From Metellina segmentata (taxonomy: Eukaryota > Arthropoda > Arachnida > Araneae > Tetragnathidae): a stretch of 64,000 bases of DNA. Made by a program: the position numbers and the translations under genes. The notes beneath the pieces were generated by a model. That model had not been told where the DNA came from and ran no database searches. It worked only from the letters and a program-made list of their open reading frames with translations. Position 1 is the stretch's first letter; each line of letters opens with the position of its first letter. The stretch covers positions 122,833,967-122,897,966 of the forward strand of contig OX375881.1 in assembly GCA_947359465.1 (NCBI GenBank), written 5' to 3'. This document shows, piece by piece, positions 35,101-45,788 of this stretch.

Positions 35101-37406
35101 TATGGAATAGGAATGAAGACAGTCTGTCCATTAATATAAAACCTGTAACACTTTCGAAAACCTTGTCAAAAAGGGAAATTTTGTCGTTGACACAGTCTGT
35201 TTTTGACCCTATGGGATTCTTGACTCCCCTTATGTTACCGGCGAAACTATTGCTGCAAGAAATTTGGGTAATAAAGGCAGATTGGGATGCCCCATTATCA
35301 GATGAAATAGAAGAAATTTTTAAATAGAGAATTGAATATTGAATATTTTGAATAGAGAAGAAATTTTTAAAGTGGTACAATAATTTGGAAAGGCTTACTG
35401 ATTTTAAGTTGCCACGACGCATCGGGTTTCGCGATAAAAGTAATTGGTCCATTCATGTTTTTTGTGATGCAAGCCAACACGCATATGCAGTTGTAATATT
35501 CCTTAGATGCGTGGACAACGGAGAAGTATTCATAAATTTGGTTGCAGCAAAATCCAGGGTAGCCCCATTAAAAGGGTTCACAATTCCTCGTTTAGAACTA
35601 ATGGCTTGCGTTCTAGGTGCTCGTTTGTCCAAGTATGTTACTGAAGCCCTTTCATTGGAGTGAAACTCGAAATATTTTTGGACCGATTCGACTACAGCTT
35701 TATCATGGATAAAAAGAAATAATATTTGGGGAACTTTTGTGGGTAACCGTGTGAGGGAAATTTGTGCTCTCACGGACCAAAATCAGTGGTCATATGTTCC
35801 AAGTGATTTGAATCCGGCTGATCTTCCTTCCCGCGGCTGCTCCCCTTTGCGGTTTATCCAATCTAATTGGGTAAATGGACCTGTTTGGCTGAAAGGTCCC
35901 AGTGAGTATTGGCCCGAATTAGTTATTGAGCCAAATGAAAGTTTGGTTTACTCAGAAATGAAAAAGGGAGTAAACTCATGTAGTAACGTTAGTGTAGATA
36001 TAGATAATGAGCCTAAATGGTACAAAAGATATTCTACATTCTCAAAAATGGTAAAGATTTTGGGCTGGGTTAAAAGATTTATTGCTAATTCCCGTAAGCA
36101 AAATGTTATGAAAGAACCTTTTTTGAATACTATTGAGATTCAGAAATCTAGAAACGCACTTCTTTTGCTCGTTCAGAGGGAGAGTTTTGCACAGACCGGA
36201 GATTCGGTTAATGATCTCGCAACTGTGCGAGATGAAACTGATTTAATTAGAGTAAAAACCAAGATTGTTGAGAGAGACGACTCATACGCCTTCCGGTACC
36301 CAATTTTACTGCCGGCAAAGCATTTTATTGTACAAGCTCTAGTTAGGGAATTCCATCTTAAAAACAGTCACGCTGGTGTTCAAGCCCTAAATACTATGCT
36401 TCGAGAGGAATATTGGATTCTCTCCTTCAGGCGAACTGTCAGATCCGTTGTGCGACAGTGTGTGCGATGCAAAAGGTTTGCGTCAAAACCACCAGAGACA
36501 TTGCCGATTCATCTGCCATTGGACAGAGTCAGAGACGCTAACACCTTCGAAGTTACGGGCGTCGATTTATGCGGTCCGTTGGTCCTTCGAAACAAAACCA
36601 AAACTTGGGTTGTTTTGTTCACTTGTGCTGTCTATAGATGTGTGCATTTGGAACTTGTTACTACCATAAGCACCGAGTACTTCATTCAAGCTCTCCGTCG
36701 ATTCATAGCGAGAAGAGGTAGACCATCTATCATCTACTCTGACAACGGTACGAATTTTGTTGGTACGGCATCAGCCCTGAGGAAAGTTGACTGGGAAAAG
36801 GTTGTATCCCAGGATACGTTGCGTCCCATCATCTGGAAGTTCATTCCTCCCAGTGCGGCTTGGTGGGGCGGATGGTGGGAGCGACTGATCCGATCCACGA
36901 AAGGTCTATTGGTGAGAGTCCTTGGTCAAGCTTCGGTGAACTACGAGGAGCTACTCACCATCCTTTGCGATGTGGAGGCCGTCCTCAACTCCCGGCCCCT
37001 CACCTATGTTTCCAACGACCTCGACGACTTGTCTCCGCTAACACCCTCGATGTTCATGCAAGACATCAAAGTGTCCGGAACAGCGGACTTAGATTCCATC
37101 GATGGGAACAAGCTCCTTGTTCGTCAACGAATGTGCCAGGAACTACGAGAACAACTTCGCAGCCGATTCCGAAAGGAGTACCTGGCACAACTTGTCCAGA
37201 GGTCCGGACGTGAAAACTGCGACATACAAGTGGGGGACATGGTGTTGGTTGGTGCGGAGAATACCAAACGCATCAACTGGCCCATTGCTCGTGTCCAGGA
37301 ATTGTGCCCGGGCAGAGATGGGCGGGTAAGAGTAGGGAAAGTAAAGACACGTCACGGCATACTCACCCGTCCAGTGCGAAAGCTATACCCACTGGAAGTT
37401 TTTTAA
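32197..37406 (+). pseudogene. BEL/Pao Gag-Pol polyprotein, disrupted
   Basis: Gag starts at 32197 and contains the BEL-type block KLPKIELKKFDG...WLPFWSQFQKIHED. A 1-nt loss near 32717 breaks the frame; Gag continues in the next frame (REFIDSYP, LQERFGKPELL). Then come a CCHC knuckle (CFKCLAPNHIAKFC, near 33400), a second Cys-rich motif, an aspartic protease (MLDCGSQKSYIS, near 33655), and reverse transcriptase, which meets a TAA at 34704-34706. RT continues with SLYVDNCV (YVDN in place of the common YVDD) near 34905. A duplicated AGAAGAAATTTTTAAA around 35310-35375 brings a second break. RNase H follows with a TGA near 35661, then an open 555-codon segment with the integrase zinc finger (H...H, CVRC) and core D,D,E (GVDLCGP, YSDNGTNF, GWWERLIRSTKG). 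Confidence 0.9.
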
Positions 37407-37434
37407 TTGTGCAACATTAAAAAAGGTGGGAGAA

Positions 37435-37815
37435 TGTTGTGACTTTGAGTTAAATTAAAAGGAGCAGGTGTGGTAGAAGCAATTTGTAAAGCCAGAGCAC
37501 TAAACAGTAGTTATTGATAAAATCAAATAATTAAAATTTTTTTAGAAAAAGAACGGCTTTTGTGAAATTTCATGTAAAACGTATGAACAAGACTTGAAAC
37601 CATTGCATCCTCTACAAATGAACAAAATAGCTCTCTTTCATTTCTTGTGTGTAAATATGCTTTTTTATGCTGTTGTGAAAACTGCGTAGTTAATTACCGT
37701 TAGAATAAAAGGATTCTATAAAGGTATGTGTAGCTTCTTTCTCTTGGAGACGAGCTTGGGGAGTGTGTTTTATTAGCCGGTGGCTAATTTAGATGAATAG
37801 GTGTTATTTCTAACA
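37435..37815 (+). repeat. BEL/Pao 3' LTR
   Basis: Matches the 5' LTR over 381 bp apart from GTTAGTTACC/GTTAATTACC and TATAAAAGTA/TATAAAGGTA. It is followed by ATGGG, the probable target duplication. Confidence 0.92.
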
Positions 37816-38039
37816 ATGGGGAAGAGGTGACTATTGGTGTAAAAAACAATTTTTTATACTGTAATTTACGTACACTTCTTCCTCGTCACGTTATAATTTT
37901 TACAGGGTGTAGCAGAGAGGATGCTAGGAAATGTAGTAACATACTCTGTAGTATATGTATGAACAAACACTTTTGATCTTGTTTTTAACTTGAACATTTT
38001 TAATCAGCATTGAACTTACATCTTAGTAAACTAATATAC

Positions 38040-38717
<678 letters not shown>

Positions 38718-38955
38718 TCATTGTATTATCTAATATGTAATGCAATAAATAAAGGCATGAAGAAACAGCACTATTATGTTTGTTACATAAATTCAAACAG
38801 CATGCGTGCTGTTTTTTCAAGCTAGGATCGACATCGTATCACTTCTGGATCTATAACACGTTGTCGTGGATAGCTCGAGTGGGCCAAGTCATCAGTTCTG
38901 GATCTAAAACACATCGTCTAGGGGTAAATATAGCTTGTTGTTCATTTTTCTAATT

Positions 38956-39445
38956 ATGAAGAAATTTAGAGAGGATTATCTCAGACATTGCATTAGTAAA
39001 CACAGTAAAAACCAGCATTCGACAACGAATTTCTGCAGAGATATGACAGCAGAAGAGCTGAATCTTTTTGGGTAAGTTCATTACTATTTTTTCTCCTATG
39101 AAATCTACTTTTATCAACGTGGTACTGGTATACACGTATAGAATTAGCGTATTTGAATGCCTGTACTTGTAGTGGTGAGTACATTTTTATCTTACAGTTT
39201 CAGTTGTCGTCAAGCTTTGGGTAAGTTCATTAATATTTTTTCTACTACGAAATGCACTTTTCATCCACGTGATATTGATAAACAGTTATAGAATTATCGT
39301 TCTCAGTACCATGTCTAAAAGAAGACAAAACAAAGTTTGTTGAATAACTTTTTTATTTTTCAAAGAAACCAGTGGTGAGTACATTTTTTACCTCACAGTT
39401 TCAGTTATCAACAAGCTCGCAGGCATTGTTTACATTTTTAACATA
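38956..39445 (+). CDS. Small spliced Polinton gene with a duplicated exon
   Basis: An ATG at 38956 opens 38 codons (MKKFREDYLRHCISKHSK...AEELNLFG) ending at a strong donor, GG/GTAAGT (39071/39072). A 23-nt potential exon (39198-39220) lies between TTTTTATCTTACAG and another GTAAGTTCATT, and a related exon starts at 39399 after TTTTTTACCTCACAG. Both begin TTTCAGTT and would add GFSCRQAL or GFSYQQARRHC. The intron starts (GTAAGTTCATTA) and the acceptor regions (GGTGAGTACATTTTT) are near-identical, so an intron-exon unit has been duplicated. I do not recognise the protein. Splicing is predicted from sequence only. Confidence 0.45.
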
Positions 39446-39851
39446 GTAACAACTCATACTCACTTAAAATTTGAAAGTAACCATACTTGAGTGTACGGTT
39501 CGGAAAGTTCATTTCGAGCTGGCAAAGACAATCACTAGCGGCTTCAATACATCGTAAAATATGCGAGTACAAAATGAGTCCACTTCCATACAAGGACAGT
39601 CTTTTATTTGGAGACATACGATGTAAATGGCACACTCCAAATCTATGTTCTTTGTCATCCTCATGGATCAAATTCACTATTTCTTCATTAGTAAGGATTT
39701 TAAAATAGCGTACATTTTTCTTGTTTTCTTGATTTAGTCCCAGGTATGACTATACATTTTGGACACAAACAAACACACTATTGTACAATTCATGATGAAT
39801 GTAATCATACGTTTTTGCTGAGCTTTTAACGAGATATCCATACCGTTCCAT
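39438..39851 (-). pseudogene. Two-unit member of a small tandem paralogue family (units D and C)
   Basis: One frame of 138 codons from an ATG at 39851 (MERYGYLVKSSAK) to 39438, broken by a single in-frame TAG after about 33 codons. It has two similar halves: the first ends NVRYFKILTNEEIVNLIH and the second, with an internal LRCIEAASDCLCQLE, ends LKYGYFQILSEYELL. These tails match the tails of the two proteins immediately upstream (VYFQILENSETIKLMH and IGYYKIFDSDELMKELH). The family is unknown to me. It is the last of the leftward series of Polinton genes and converges with the small spliced gene. Confidence 0.6.
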
Positions 39852-39947
39852 GTTGGAATTCAAATGATGAAATTCCTGTTAGAGAACGTACTTATAGCTC
39901 ATAAAGTTAGAAACGTGTTCTGACACGATTCTTCCATTTACGAGCTT

Positions 39948-40205
39948 TTATTGAGCTCTCTCCATACAGTAGGGCAAGTGAAGCTCTTTCATAAGTTCGT
40001 CACTGTCAAAAATTTTGTAATATCCAATTTTTACTTTCAGATTGGATATACGATTAACTTCCAAACAGTAAGCTTTTGCGCTAACAATGCAATCCAGTAA
40101 GTTAGAAAACAAATTATCTAATGCAGTTTCAAGAATCATATATTGCTCAGAATCACAAGGTTGATACAAGTACATGTATCCATACCTATATACAACTAAT
40201 CGCAT
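39948..40205 (-). CDS. Small tandem paralogue B, unknown function
   Basis: 85 codons from the ATG at 40205. N-terminus MRLVVYRYGYMYLYQP, a helix-prone middle (ALDNLFSNLLDCIVSAKAYC), and the tail KIGYYKIFDSDELMKELH shared with its neighbours. Its start overlaps the end of unit A by about 20 bp, as among other Polinton genes here. No signal peptide, membrane segment or known motif seen. Confidence 0.6.
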   Translation of the reverse strand: MRLVVYRYGYMYLYQPCDSEQYMILETALDNLFSNLLDCIVSAKAYCLEVNRISNLKVKIGYYKIFDSDELMKELHLPYCMERAQ

Positions 40206-40392
40206 CTTTGTGCATCAATTTGATCGTTTCTGAATTTTCTAAGATTTGAAAATAAACAAGCAGTTTATCTTCGTTGATCCTTTGTAATATTCCACTCTGC
40301 ACACAATTTACGACATCATCAAATAATACTTTATTCACACTTTTAACCTTTTTATTACACGCGTTCAGAATGAGATAACCATATCGCTCCAT
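40186..40392 (-). CDS. Small tandem paralogue A, unknown function
   Basis: 68 codons from the ATG at 40392. It starts MERYGYLILNACNKK, almost the same as unit D (MERYGYLVKSS), and has a middle LFDDVVNCVQSG and the tail LVYFQILENSETIKLMH. It follows the protease gene by about 60 bp in the same direction. Unknown function; I infer a lineage-specific accessory protein, amplified in tandem. Confidence 0.6.
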   Translation of the reverse strand: MERYGYLILNACNKKVKSVNKVLFDDVVNCVQSGILQRINEDKLLVYFQILENSETIKLMHKDAISCI

Positions 40393-40448
40393 GATGAACC
40401 ATCGAATAACTTTATTTGTGGTTTGGTAATGTATTTATTACTACTAGT

Positions 40449-40972
40449 TCATTCATATCGATTCATTGACGCGTTACGAAGAGGTTGGCAATATTGATTA
40501 TAAGACAGTTCTGGTGTCCTAACAATTTTGAACCGCTGATGAGCAAAACTTCGAACAATTCGTTCGTTTTCACATGCATTTGACACACGTAATCTGTTGA
40601 TGGATAACCCTCTCGTGATATGCCATAAGAAATAGAGACAAAATAGTCCACATGAATAATAGTCCACATAGTTTTAAAATGTTGTAGCGTTTGTCTATTC
40701 CACTCAAGTTGAGTTGAATTTTTTAGTAAGAAGGATTTAATATTGTGACTGGGTGGTGTGCCATAAGAGCAAAAGAATGTGCAGTATCCTTTTTCTTCAA
40801 AATACATAGCTTGCCAGTGTTGTCCTTTACAATGTGCAGGATCGGTGTTCACGATAAATGAGCGATAGTGCTTTCTTTTTGAAGGAAGCATATCACTTGC
40901 GAATACACCTCCGAACGTAGTTCTGATCTTATGATCGCTATACACAAGTCTAGTCAACATCGAGGTGTCCAT
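40449..40972 (-). pseudogene. Adenain-like cysteine protease of the Polinton, frameshifted
   Basis: Capsid-maturation protease of the adenovirus type. From the ATG at 40972 the first frame has the catalytic His in KGQHWQAMYF and FFCSYGTPPSH, where the family normally has an acidic residue (DSYG) and this copy has Cys. The catalytic Cys motif SCGLFCLYFL lies in the next frame (40650-40600). A 1-nt indel near 40665 separates the two parts. The second frame then runs to 40449. So the fold is complete in outline (about 175 residues) but no single frame codes for an active enzyme. It directly follows the major capsid gene (4 bp away). Confidence 0.85.
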
Positions 40973-40976
40973 GATT

Positions 40977-42265
40977 TTAACAGTCGGTAAAGATGTTTCT
41001 GCGTTTATAAATTTCTATAAGAGCTTGCATTTCCATATATGCTATCAATGTAACCGTTTCGTCGAGATCTGTCTCAAACTTTAGATGAATCGATAGATCA
41101 CCACTTCGAGTTACGTTTGAAAATGGATCGCTAGCGGAATAGTCTTGAGTGAGATCGAATACGTAAAAACATAAATTATGTTTATACTCGTTGAATGTTA
41201 TGCTCGTGTCATGTTTACCAAGATCTGTAAACAAACTCAAATAATTTCGAGCATAAAGATTTTTTGCATAGCTTGGTGCATAAGCGGTGGCTGGGATCTG
41301 TACACCATTCTCTGTCAGAGAAATATGGTTCAGGTTATAATTTTTAAAATTAAAAGGATTCTTTTTCAAATCACCATTAAATGCAGAATTAGATATCATA
41401 GTCAAAATGATTCGACTGGGAAGTGCACCGTTGATTGCATTTGGTATCGTAATACTTTTTAGCCCTGAGCTAAGCGTGAATGTTTTCATTTCAATTCTTG
41501 TAAATGGCATTTGAACGAGAGAATGTTCCAAAGCCTTCTCATGTCCAATTAGTATTGAACTCGACACTTCACACCGTCTCACAAAAAGACTGATATTTTC
41601 AATATTAAGGCAGTATTCACCGTTATTTGTCAACAGACTGAATGCATGTTTCGCTTTTTCTAACTTGATGCGTATCGGTACGCCGTTTATTAATAATTTG
41701 GATTGACTACCTAAATCCAAATGAAGCGCACCGCACATATCAAAGAGGGTACCGTTTTTAGTGCGATCCCATCTTTGTTACCTCCCGCTCCAATATCCAA
41801 ATCATCATACTTCTCAGTGGTATCTTTATGAAACATTGCCCCACTCAGCAAATTCTTTTGAGAGGATTCTGGATGAAACAACATGCTTTGAATATAAGCT
41901 TTGTAGGCATAATTGTTTTCTGAGGAAATTTGCCTATCATTGAAGGAGACATGGCATTCAGAGAACATAGTATTTAAAAGATAATTGATGGGTCCACATT
42001 GATCCGCAGCAACGAATGCAGTACCATCTGCTTTCACAATCTTTGCTTGAACATTGAGGAAAACATGGGAAAGATCAAAATATGATTCACCTAATCCATA
42101 TATGGCAAATTCAATTGTATTAATGTCCGAAATGGACGCTACAGTATGAATTTCTATGAACGTCGAACGGTTGATTGCTAGCTGAATTCGTGATGTTTCG
42201 AACAAATCTAGTTCACTTTTTGTGCAATAACAGTTTTCCATTTTTTCAGAGGCTAGAAAACACAT
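40977..42265 (-). pseudogene. Polinton major capsid protein (double jelly roll), one frameshift
   Basis: Two abutting frames. 42265-41760 holds the N-terminal part: the likely start is the Met of MENCYCTKSELDLFE, followed by IEFAIYGLGESYFDLSHV, KADGTAF, GPINYLLNTMFSECHVSFN and YAYKAYIQSMLF, all typical of Polinton hexon-like capsid proteins. 41760-40977 continues from LFDMCGALHLDL through LLINGVPIRIKL to a C-terminal YMEMQALIEIYKRR. The shift falls at a run of five A (minus strand) near 41755-41759, a place where a sequencing error is also possible. Total about 425 residues, on the short side for the family. I do not give the joined protein. Confidence 0.88.
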
Positions 42266-42680
42266 CTTTCGAACACCTCTTTCGACGTTTCATCTGATTT
42301 TTCTTCATTTGTTTCTTTCTTTTAATACCTCCGCCACCTCTCAATTTCCGAAGTAGATCGTGTTTGATCTCCCTGCCAGATTCCCGTAATCGATTACGGG
42401 AGGCTTCTCTGAAGGATTTCCCCCTTGAAATGTCTTGTAGTACGTTCTCTCCTGCAGTTAGTAAGTGTTTGCCTAAATATTTTCCCGCTTTGATCATAAG
42501 TGGTTGAGCAAATCGACGCAAATTACTGAATATTCCATATCCTCTCTGTATGGGGAAATCTGATGAAAAATAACCCTCTTTTATCGATTGTTGATTACTG
42601 TAGTAATCAATACAGTCCTGGGGATCCAGCATTCGACCGTGTTTATGCATGATTAAAGACATATATGAAGGAAGGGTCAT
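42246..42680 (-). CDS. Polinton basic structural protein (pVI/pX-like region)
   Basis: 144 codons from the ATG at 42680. The centre, GYGIFSNLRRFAQPLMIKAGKYLGKH followed by GENVLQDISRG, matches the pattern of a small protein found beside the capsid genes in many animal Polintons and likened to adenovirus internal proteins. The C-terminus is strongly basic (GGGGIKRKKQMKKNQMKRRKR), suggesting contact with DNA. Its end overlaps the capsid gene start by 20 bp. The frame is intact. Confidence 0.7.
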   Translation of the reverse strand: MTLPSYMSLIMHKHGRMLDPQDCIDYYSNQQSIKEGYFSSDFPIQRGYGIFSNLRRFAQPLMIKAGKYLGKHLLTAGENVLQDISRGKSFREASRNRLRESGREIKHDLLRKLRGGGGIKRKKQMKKNQMKRRKRCSKDVFSSL

Positions 42681-42692
42681 TTGTACACAGCT

Positions 42693-44107
42693 TTATAACG
42701 ATTTTTTTCGAAAGGAGAGCACCAAGCTCGTTTTCCCAGATATAAATTGTATGGGTGTACATCTACGTGTTCGCAGTTCGATCTCAATAGCATCAAAATG
42801 TTGCTTTTTAACGCGAAAGTAAAGTGGCAAGGGAAAATGTTTTACAATTTGGTACTGTCGTTCATTCGCAATCGGTATAATTTTTAAAATCGGAACCAAT
42901 GAATCACCAACAAGCGATGAAGATACAATATCACTATATACATATATCTCTGTTATACCCGCATTTAACTCCAAGTTATAATCGGAAATGTATACTCCTT
43001 CCATGAAAGTATTTAGCGTAAATCCTAATATATCCGAGAGTTTATCTTCAAACACTACTTTGGTGTCCTGTGGTACAATCAGTTTGACTTTAGAATTAGG
43101 TAGTACTTTGAATTGAATGGATTTGAATTCACTAAAAAAGTCTTTGGCTTGTCGATACATGCCACTGGGTATTTTAAAATTATATGTTCTAAGCTCATGA
43201 TGAAGTGTTGGAAATACTTCATTGACAATAATCTTAAATTTTTCACCTTCAGCTCCATTTAATGGATTAGAGTAGTTGAATGTGATTTCCTTTTTATCAC
43301 CATTAATAATGTTAGAAGACTCATCGATGCTTAGATATCTCATTAAACTGGGACAGGAATCGCGTTCAAGAAGTATATCTATATGCTCTTTTAATTTTAC
43401 ATATATACTATTTTCGCGTCGTAAGAACTGTGCTAGACTATTCGCTGTTGTAGCAACGATCTTTCTATTGATTTGTTCAAATACATTACCATTAATTTTA
43501 TCTAGTAATATATCATAAGTGAGTTTTGGTATTGGTTTATTGGCGACAAGTGTTATAAAACTGATTTCGAAAATTCTCTAAATTCGGTTCGTGATAATCC
43601 GTAGTGTAAACTTGTTCTGTACTTATACTACGCGTTATATCATCAATTTTTGGGTTGACTTTTAAAAAGCGCAAGAAATGTTCCGCATGTTGTACAGTAA
43701 CGTGCATATCCCAACCTACTTTTAATGTTACACGAAGTCTTGATTTTACCTCATTCAGAAAAAGAATAAGAGGAGGATCTGTAAATGTCTTTTTAAGCAT
43801 TTGAATTGATTCCTTCCACAAAGTCTGTATGATCTTCACTATAAAGTGGTATGTTATATTTAGGTAAACTTGTTACACCTTCTAATTCCACTATTTTCTC
43901 TATAGAATATTCATCATTATAACCCGGGGGAATGGTAAAGAATCTACCTGGAATGGTTGCTTCTGCTAAACAACATTCCCATGTCCCATTTAAAGTGATC
44001 GGATAAGCTAATTTAGTCCGATAACGATCAGGAGTGTTGTTCAGAAAGTAGTTCATACTAGCATTTGAAGGTAATATGACATGGAAATCATCTATGTTCT
44101 GATCCAT
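42693..44107 (-). pseudogene. Polinton minor capsid (penton-like) protein, two frameshifts
   Basis: From the ATG at 44107 the first piece has DFHVILPSNASMNYFLNN and a following PITLNGTWECCLAEATIP, the typical front of Polinton penton-like proteins. The frame changes near 43797 (KKTFTDPPLILFLNEV...) and again near 43555; the third piece stays open from there to 42693 and contains the hallmark VYSDIVSSSLVGDSLVPIL and a final FISGKTSLVLSFRK. About 470 residues in all, normal for the family. The start overlaps the integrase end by 16 bp. All sections are present; only the frame is broken. Confidence 0.87.
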
Positions 44108-45123
44108 TCTGCTTTAATCCAAGAGTTGAAGGAATCGTTAAATCCTAGCCACTTTATCAAAAGTTGACGGGATGGTCCTTTGCCTTTAGTTCGAATAATT
44201 TTCTCAATAGTCCAGTAACCGGCTGGAGTTTTTTCTATCTTTTGTAACTCCTCAGCATAAAAACGTCCGTCAATCTCTTTTCCATTCAAATCCTGTAGAA
44301 CATAAGTATGTGGACTTGTGGGATATCTTTTATAGATTTTAAAACATTCTTCGGTCCACCCCTGTAGATATCCCTTTCTAAATGTTCTGAGAGCTTTCGA
44401 TATTCTAACAACATCACCTACACCAAAACGAAATTTGGTTAAAGAACTGAACTCATACAGGCGTTTATATATGATCGGCTCATCATCAGTGGTTACTTCA
44501 GCCGGTTTGAAACCATGACTACTGTGTGCGGAATGATTATACGAATCCACAAGGGATTGTAAAATATCATAATATTTATATGAGTTACGATGGGTGAAAA
44601 TTCCATACATACGCGCACGTAGCGTTCGATGCATACGTTCTAAAATAGCACATTTGGTCTCACTTTTAGTGGAATAATGATGAATACAATATTTCTTGAA
44701 CAGATCTTGAACCTTTTTATTATAGAACTCACTTCCTTTGTCGGTTTGTAAATTCGAAGGTTTTGTTTCTTGGAAAACATTTCGAAACACCTTTACCATC
44801 GTACTTGCTTTCTTATTTTTAATAGGAATGACTCTAAAGAATCGGGACATCACATCAATAATAGTAAGAATATAACGATATCCTTTATTGTGTCGCGATA
44901 GTTTTTGAACATCTACCAAGTCACTTTGCCATAGCTCATTTACACCGTAGGATATTGTTTTACGACTCTGAAATTTGTAGCGCACTGGTTTGTGTAAAGT
45001 ATAAACGTCTTGCTGCTAGAGCCATTTCTGCACATCGTGTCTGTTAATACCAGTTGCCTTTGACAGTCGGTTGACTCCTCCAAACGAACCCGGCTCTTGA
45101 GGATTGAAGTAGAGTTTTCTCAT
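44092..45123 (-). pseudogene. Polinton integrase with chromodomain, one in-frame TAG
   Basis: DDE integrase that inserts the Polinton. The start is probably the ATG at 45123 (MRKLYFNPQEPGSFGG), overlapping the preceding gene's stop as ATGA. A TAG at 45018-45016 interrupts after about 35 codons; the rest is open to 44092. The catalytic core has Asp in WQSDLVDV, Asp in LQTDKGSEF and Glu in LERMHRTL. The C-terminus is a chromodomain (YWTIEKIIRTKGKGPSRQLL...KWLGFNDSFNSWI), as is usual. Everything needed for catalysis is present after the TAG. An internal start at 44985 could give a shortened but catalytically complete protein. Confidence 0.92.
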
Positions 45124-45788
45124 TCGTTCCATGCTTCCCATTTTGGTTTTTTAGTCTCAACAGATGAGAGCGAACCCGTTCTCTTCATAAGTGGATTCAT
45201 CTCTGAAACAGTTAGCTGCTCTCGAAATCTTTTATTGCCAATCCACTGATGTGGAATGTTAATTTCGTAAATTCCTTTAAAAAATTTATCAAAGCCTTTC
45301 GGAGGAGGTTCGATTTTCTGTGTGTCTCTCATCAGATAGTTAAAAAGATCTACTGCATTGCTTCGATATTCTGGTTTCCCATTCACTTCTAATTCATTGT
45401 TTTCATTAAATGTATAGTTTGCATTCTTCAATTTTTCCAAAATTGGCGATACATATTTCCTTAGTGTTTTTGGAACAGCATATCCCAGGTATTTAACCAG
45501 CATACTAGGAATAGCAACATCTTCAGAAGGTTTTGTTTCGGGTAATTCTATACTCTCGAACAATTCAGGAGGAATTTCAAACGGTTTCTGAGGTGGCGGC
45601 GGTTGCATTGCTCTCTGGTACTTCGGTATTAACTGAGAGAGAAGTTTAGCCCTCATATCGTCAGACATTTCATTCTGTTGTAACAAATTATGAATATTGT
45701 CTTCCAGTCGAATTTCAGGTTTATTTAATTGATAATATTCAGATACCAGCTCTGGTGGTACTAACACCATTTTCTTTGACATTTTCAA
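45120..45788 (-). CDS. Polinton conserved protein, 222 residues, function unknown
   Basis: Intact frame from the ATG at 45788 (or the Met two codons in). It begins KMSKKMVLVPPELVSEYYQL and contains EMSDDMRAKLLSQLIPKY, a proline-rich section (MQPPPPQKPFEIPPEL) and IEPPPKGFDKFFKGIYEINI. Proteins of this layout, MVLVP near the start then a LL..YQ..... helix, occur next to the integrase in many animal Polintons. Its end overlaps the integrase start by 4 bp. A structural or core role is inferred only. Confidence 0.7.
   Translation of the reverse strand: MKMSKKMVLVPPELVSEYYQLNKPEIRLEDNIHNLLQQNEMSDDMRAKLLSQLIPKYQRAMQPPPPQKPFEIPPELFESIELPETKPSEDVAIPSMLVKYLGYAVPKTLRKYVSPILEKLKNANYTFNENNELEVNGKPEYRSNAVDLFNYLMRDTQKIEPPPKGFDKFFKGIYEINIPHQWIGNKRFREQLTVSEMNPLMKRTGSLSSVETKKPKWEAWNE

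Larger units (their letters stand above)
31647..37815 (+). mobile_element. BEL/Pao LTR retrotransposon inside the Polinton
   Basis: Two 381-bp LTRs (31647-32027 and 37435-37815) start TGTTGTGAC and end TTTCTAACA. By eye they differ at two positions, both A/G. The flanking five bases are ATGGA on the left and ATGGG on the right, an approximate target duplication. A primer binding site follows the first LTR (TGGCGTCCGCGACAGG from 32033) and a purine-rich tract (AAAAAAGGTGGGAGAA) precedes the second. The gag-pol region is in one direction but carries a frameshift, two stops and a small duplication, so this copy is dead although young. Confidence 0.93.
31386..37976 (+). pseudogene. Unknown Polinton ORF, split by the BEL/Pao element
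   Basis: Segment one runs from 31386 (first ATG; the frame is open from 31341 and a splice acceptor-like TTTACAG precedes 31362) to 31646. It encodes a Cys- and Arg-containing stretch (GTIHPKEYVFEHCK, FWSLLRIPPKAGAN, DIDDIGFELKVFYEDYL). After the BEL element the same frame resumes at 37816 for about 53 codons to a TGA at 37974-37976, with a Cys-rich end (REDARKCSNILCSIC). Allowing for one target duplication, no frameshift separates the halves. The undisturbed product would have about 145 residues. I do not recognise the family. It lies directly downstream of polB and in the same direction. Confidence 0.6.

Noticed and set aside
36448..37355. Extra frames overlapping the BEL integrase
   Set aside because: Shadows of the integrase frame, which has all catalytic motifs.
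41178..41462. Plus-strand frame inside the hexon gene
   Set aside because: Antisense shadow of the major capsid gene.
41750..41765. Programmed frameshifting in the hexon gene
   Set aside because: A run of five A alone is not a recognised slippery site, no stimulatory structure was seen, and similar single-base lesions occur in neighbouring genes.
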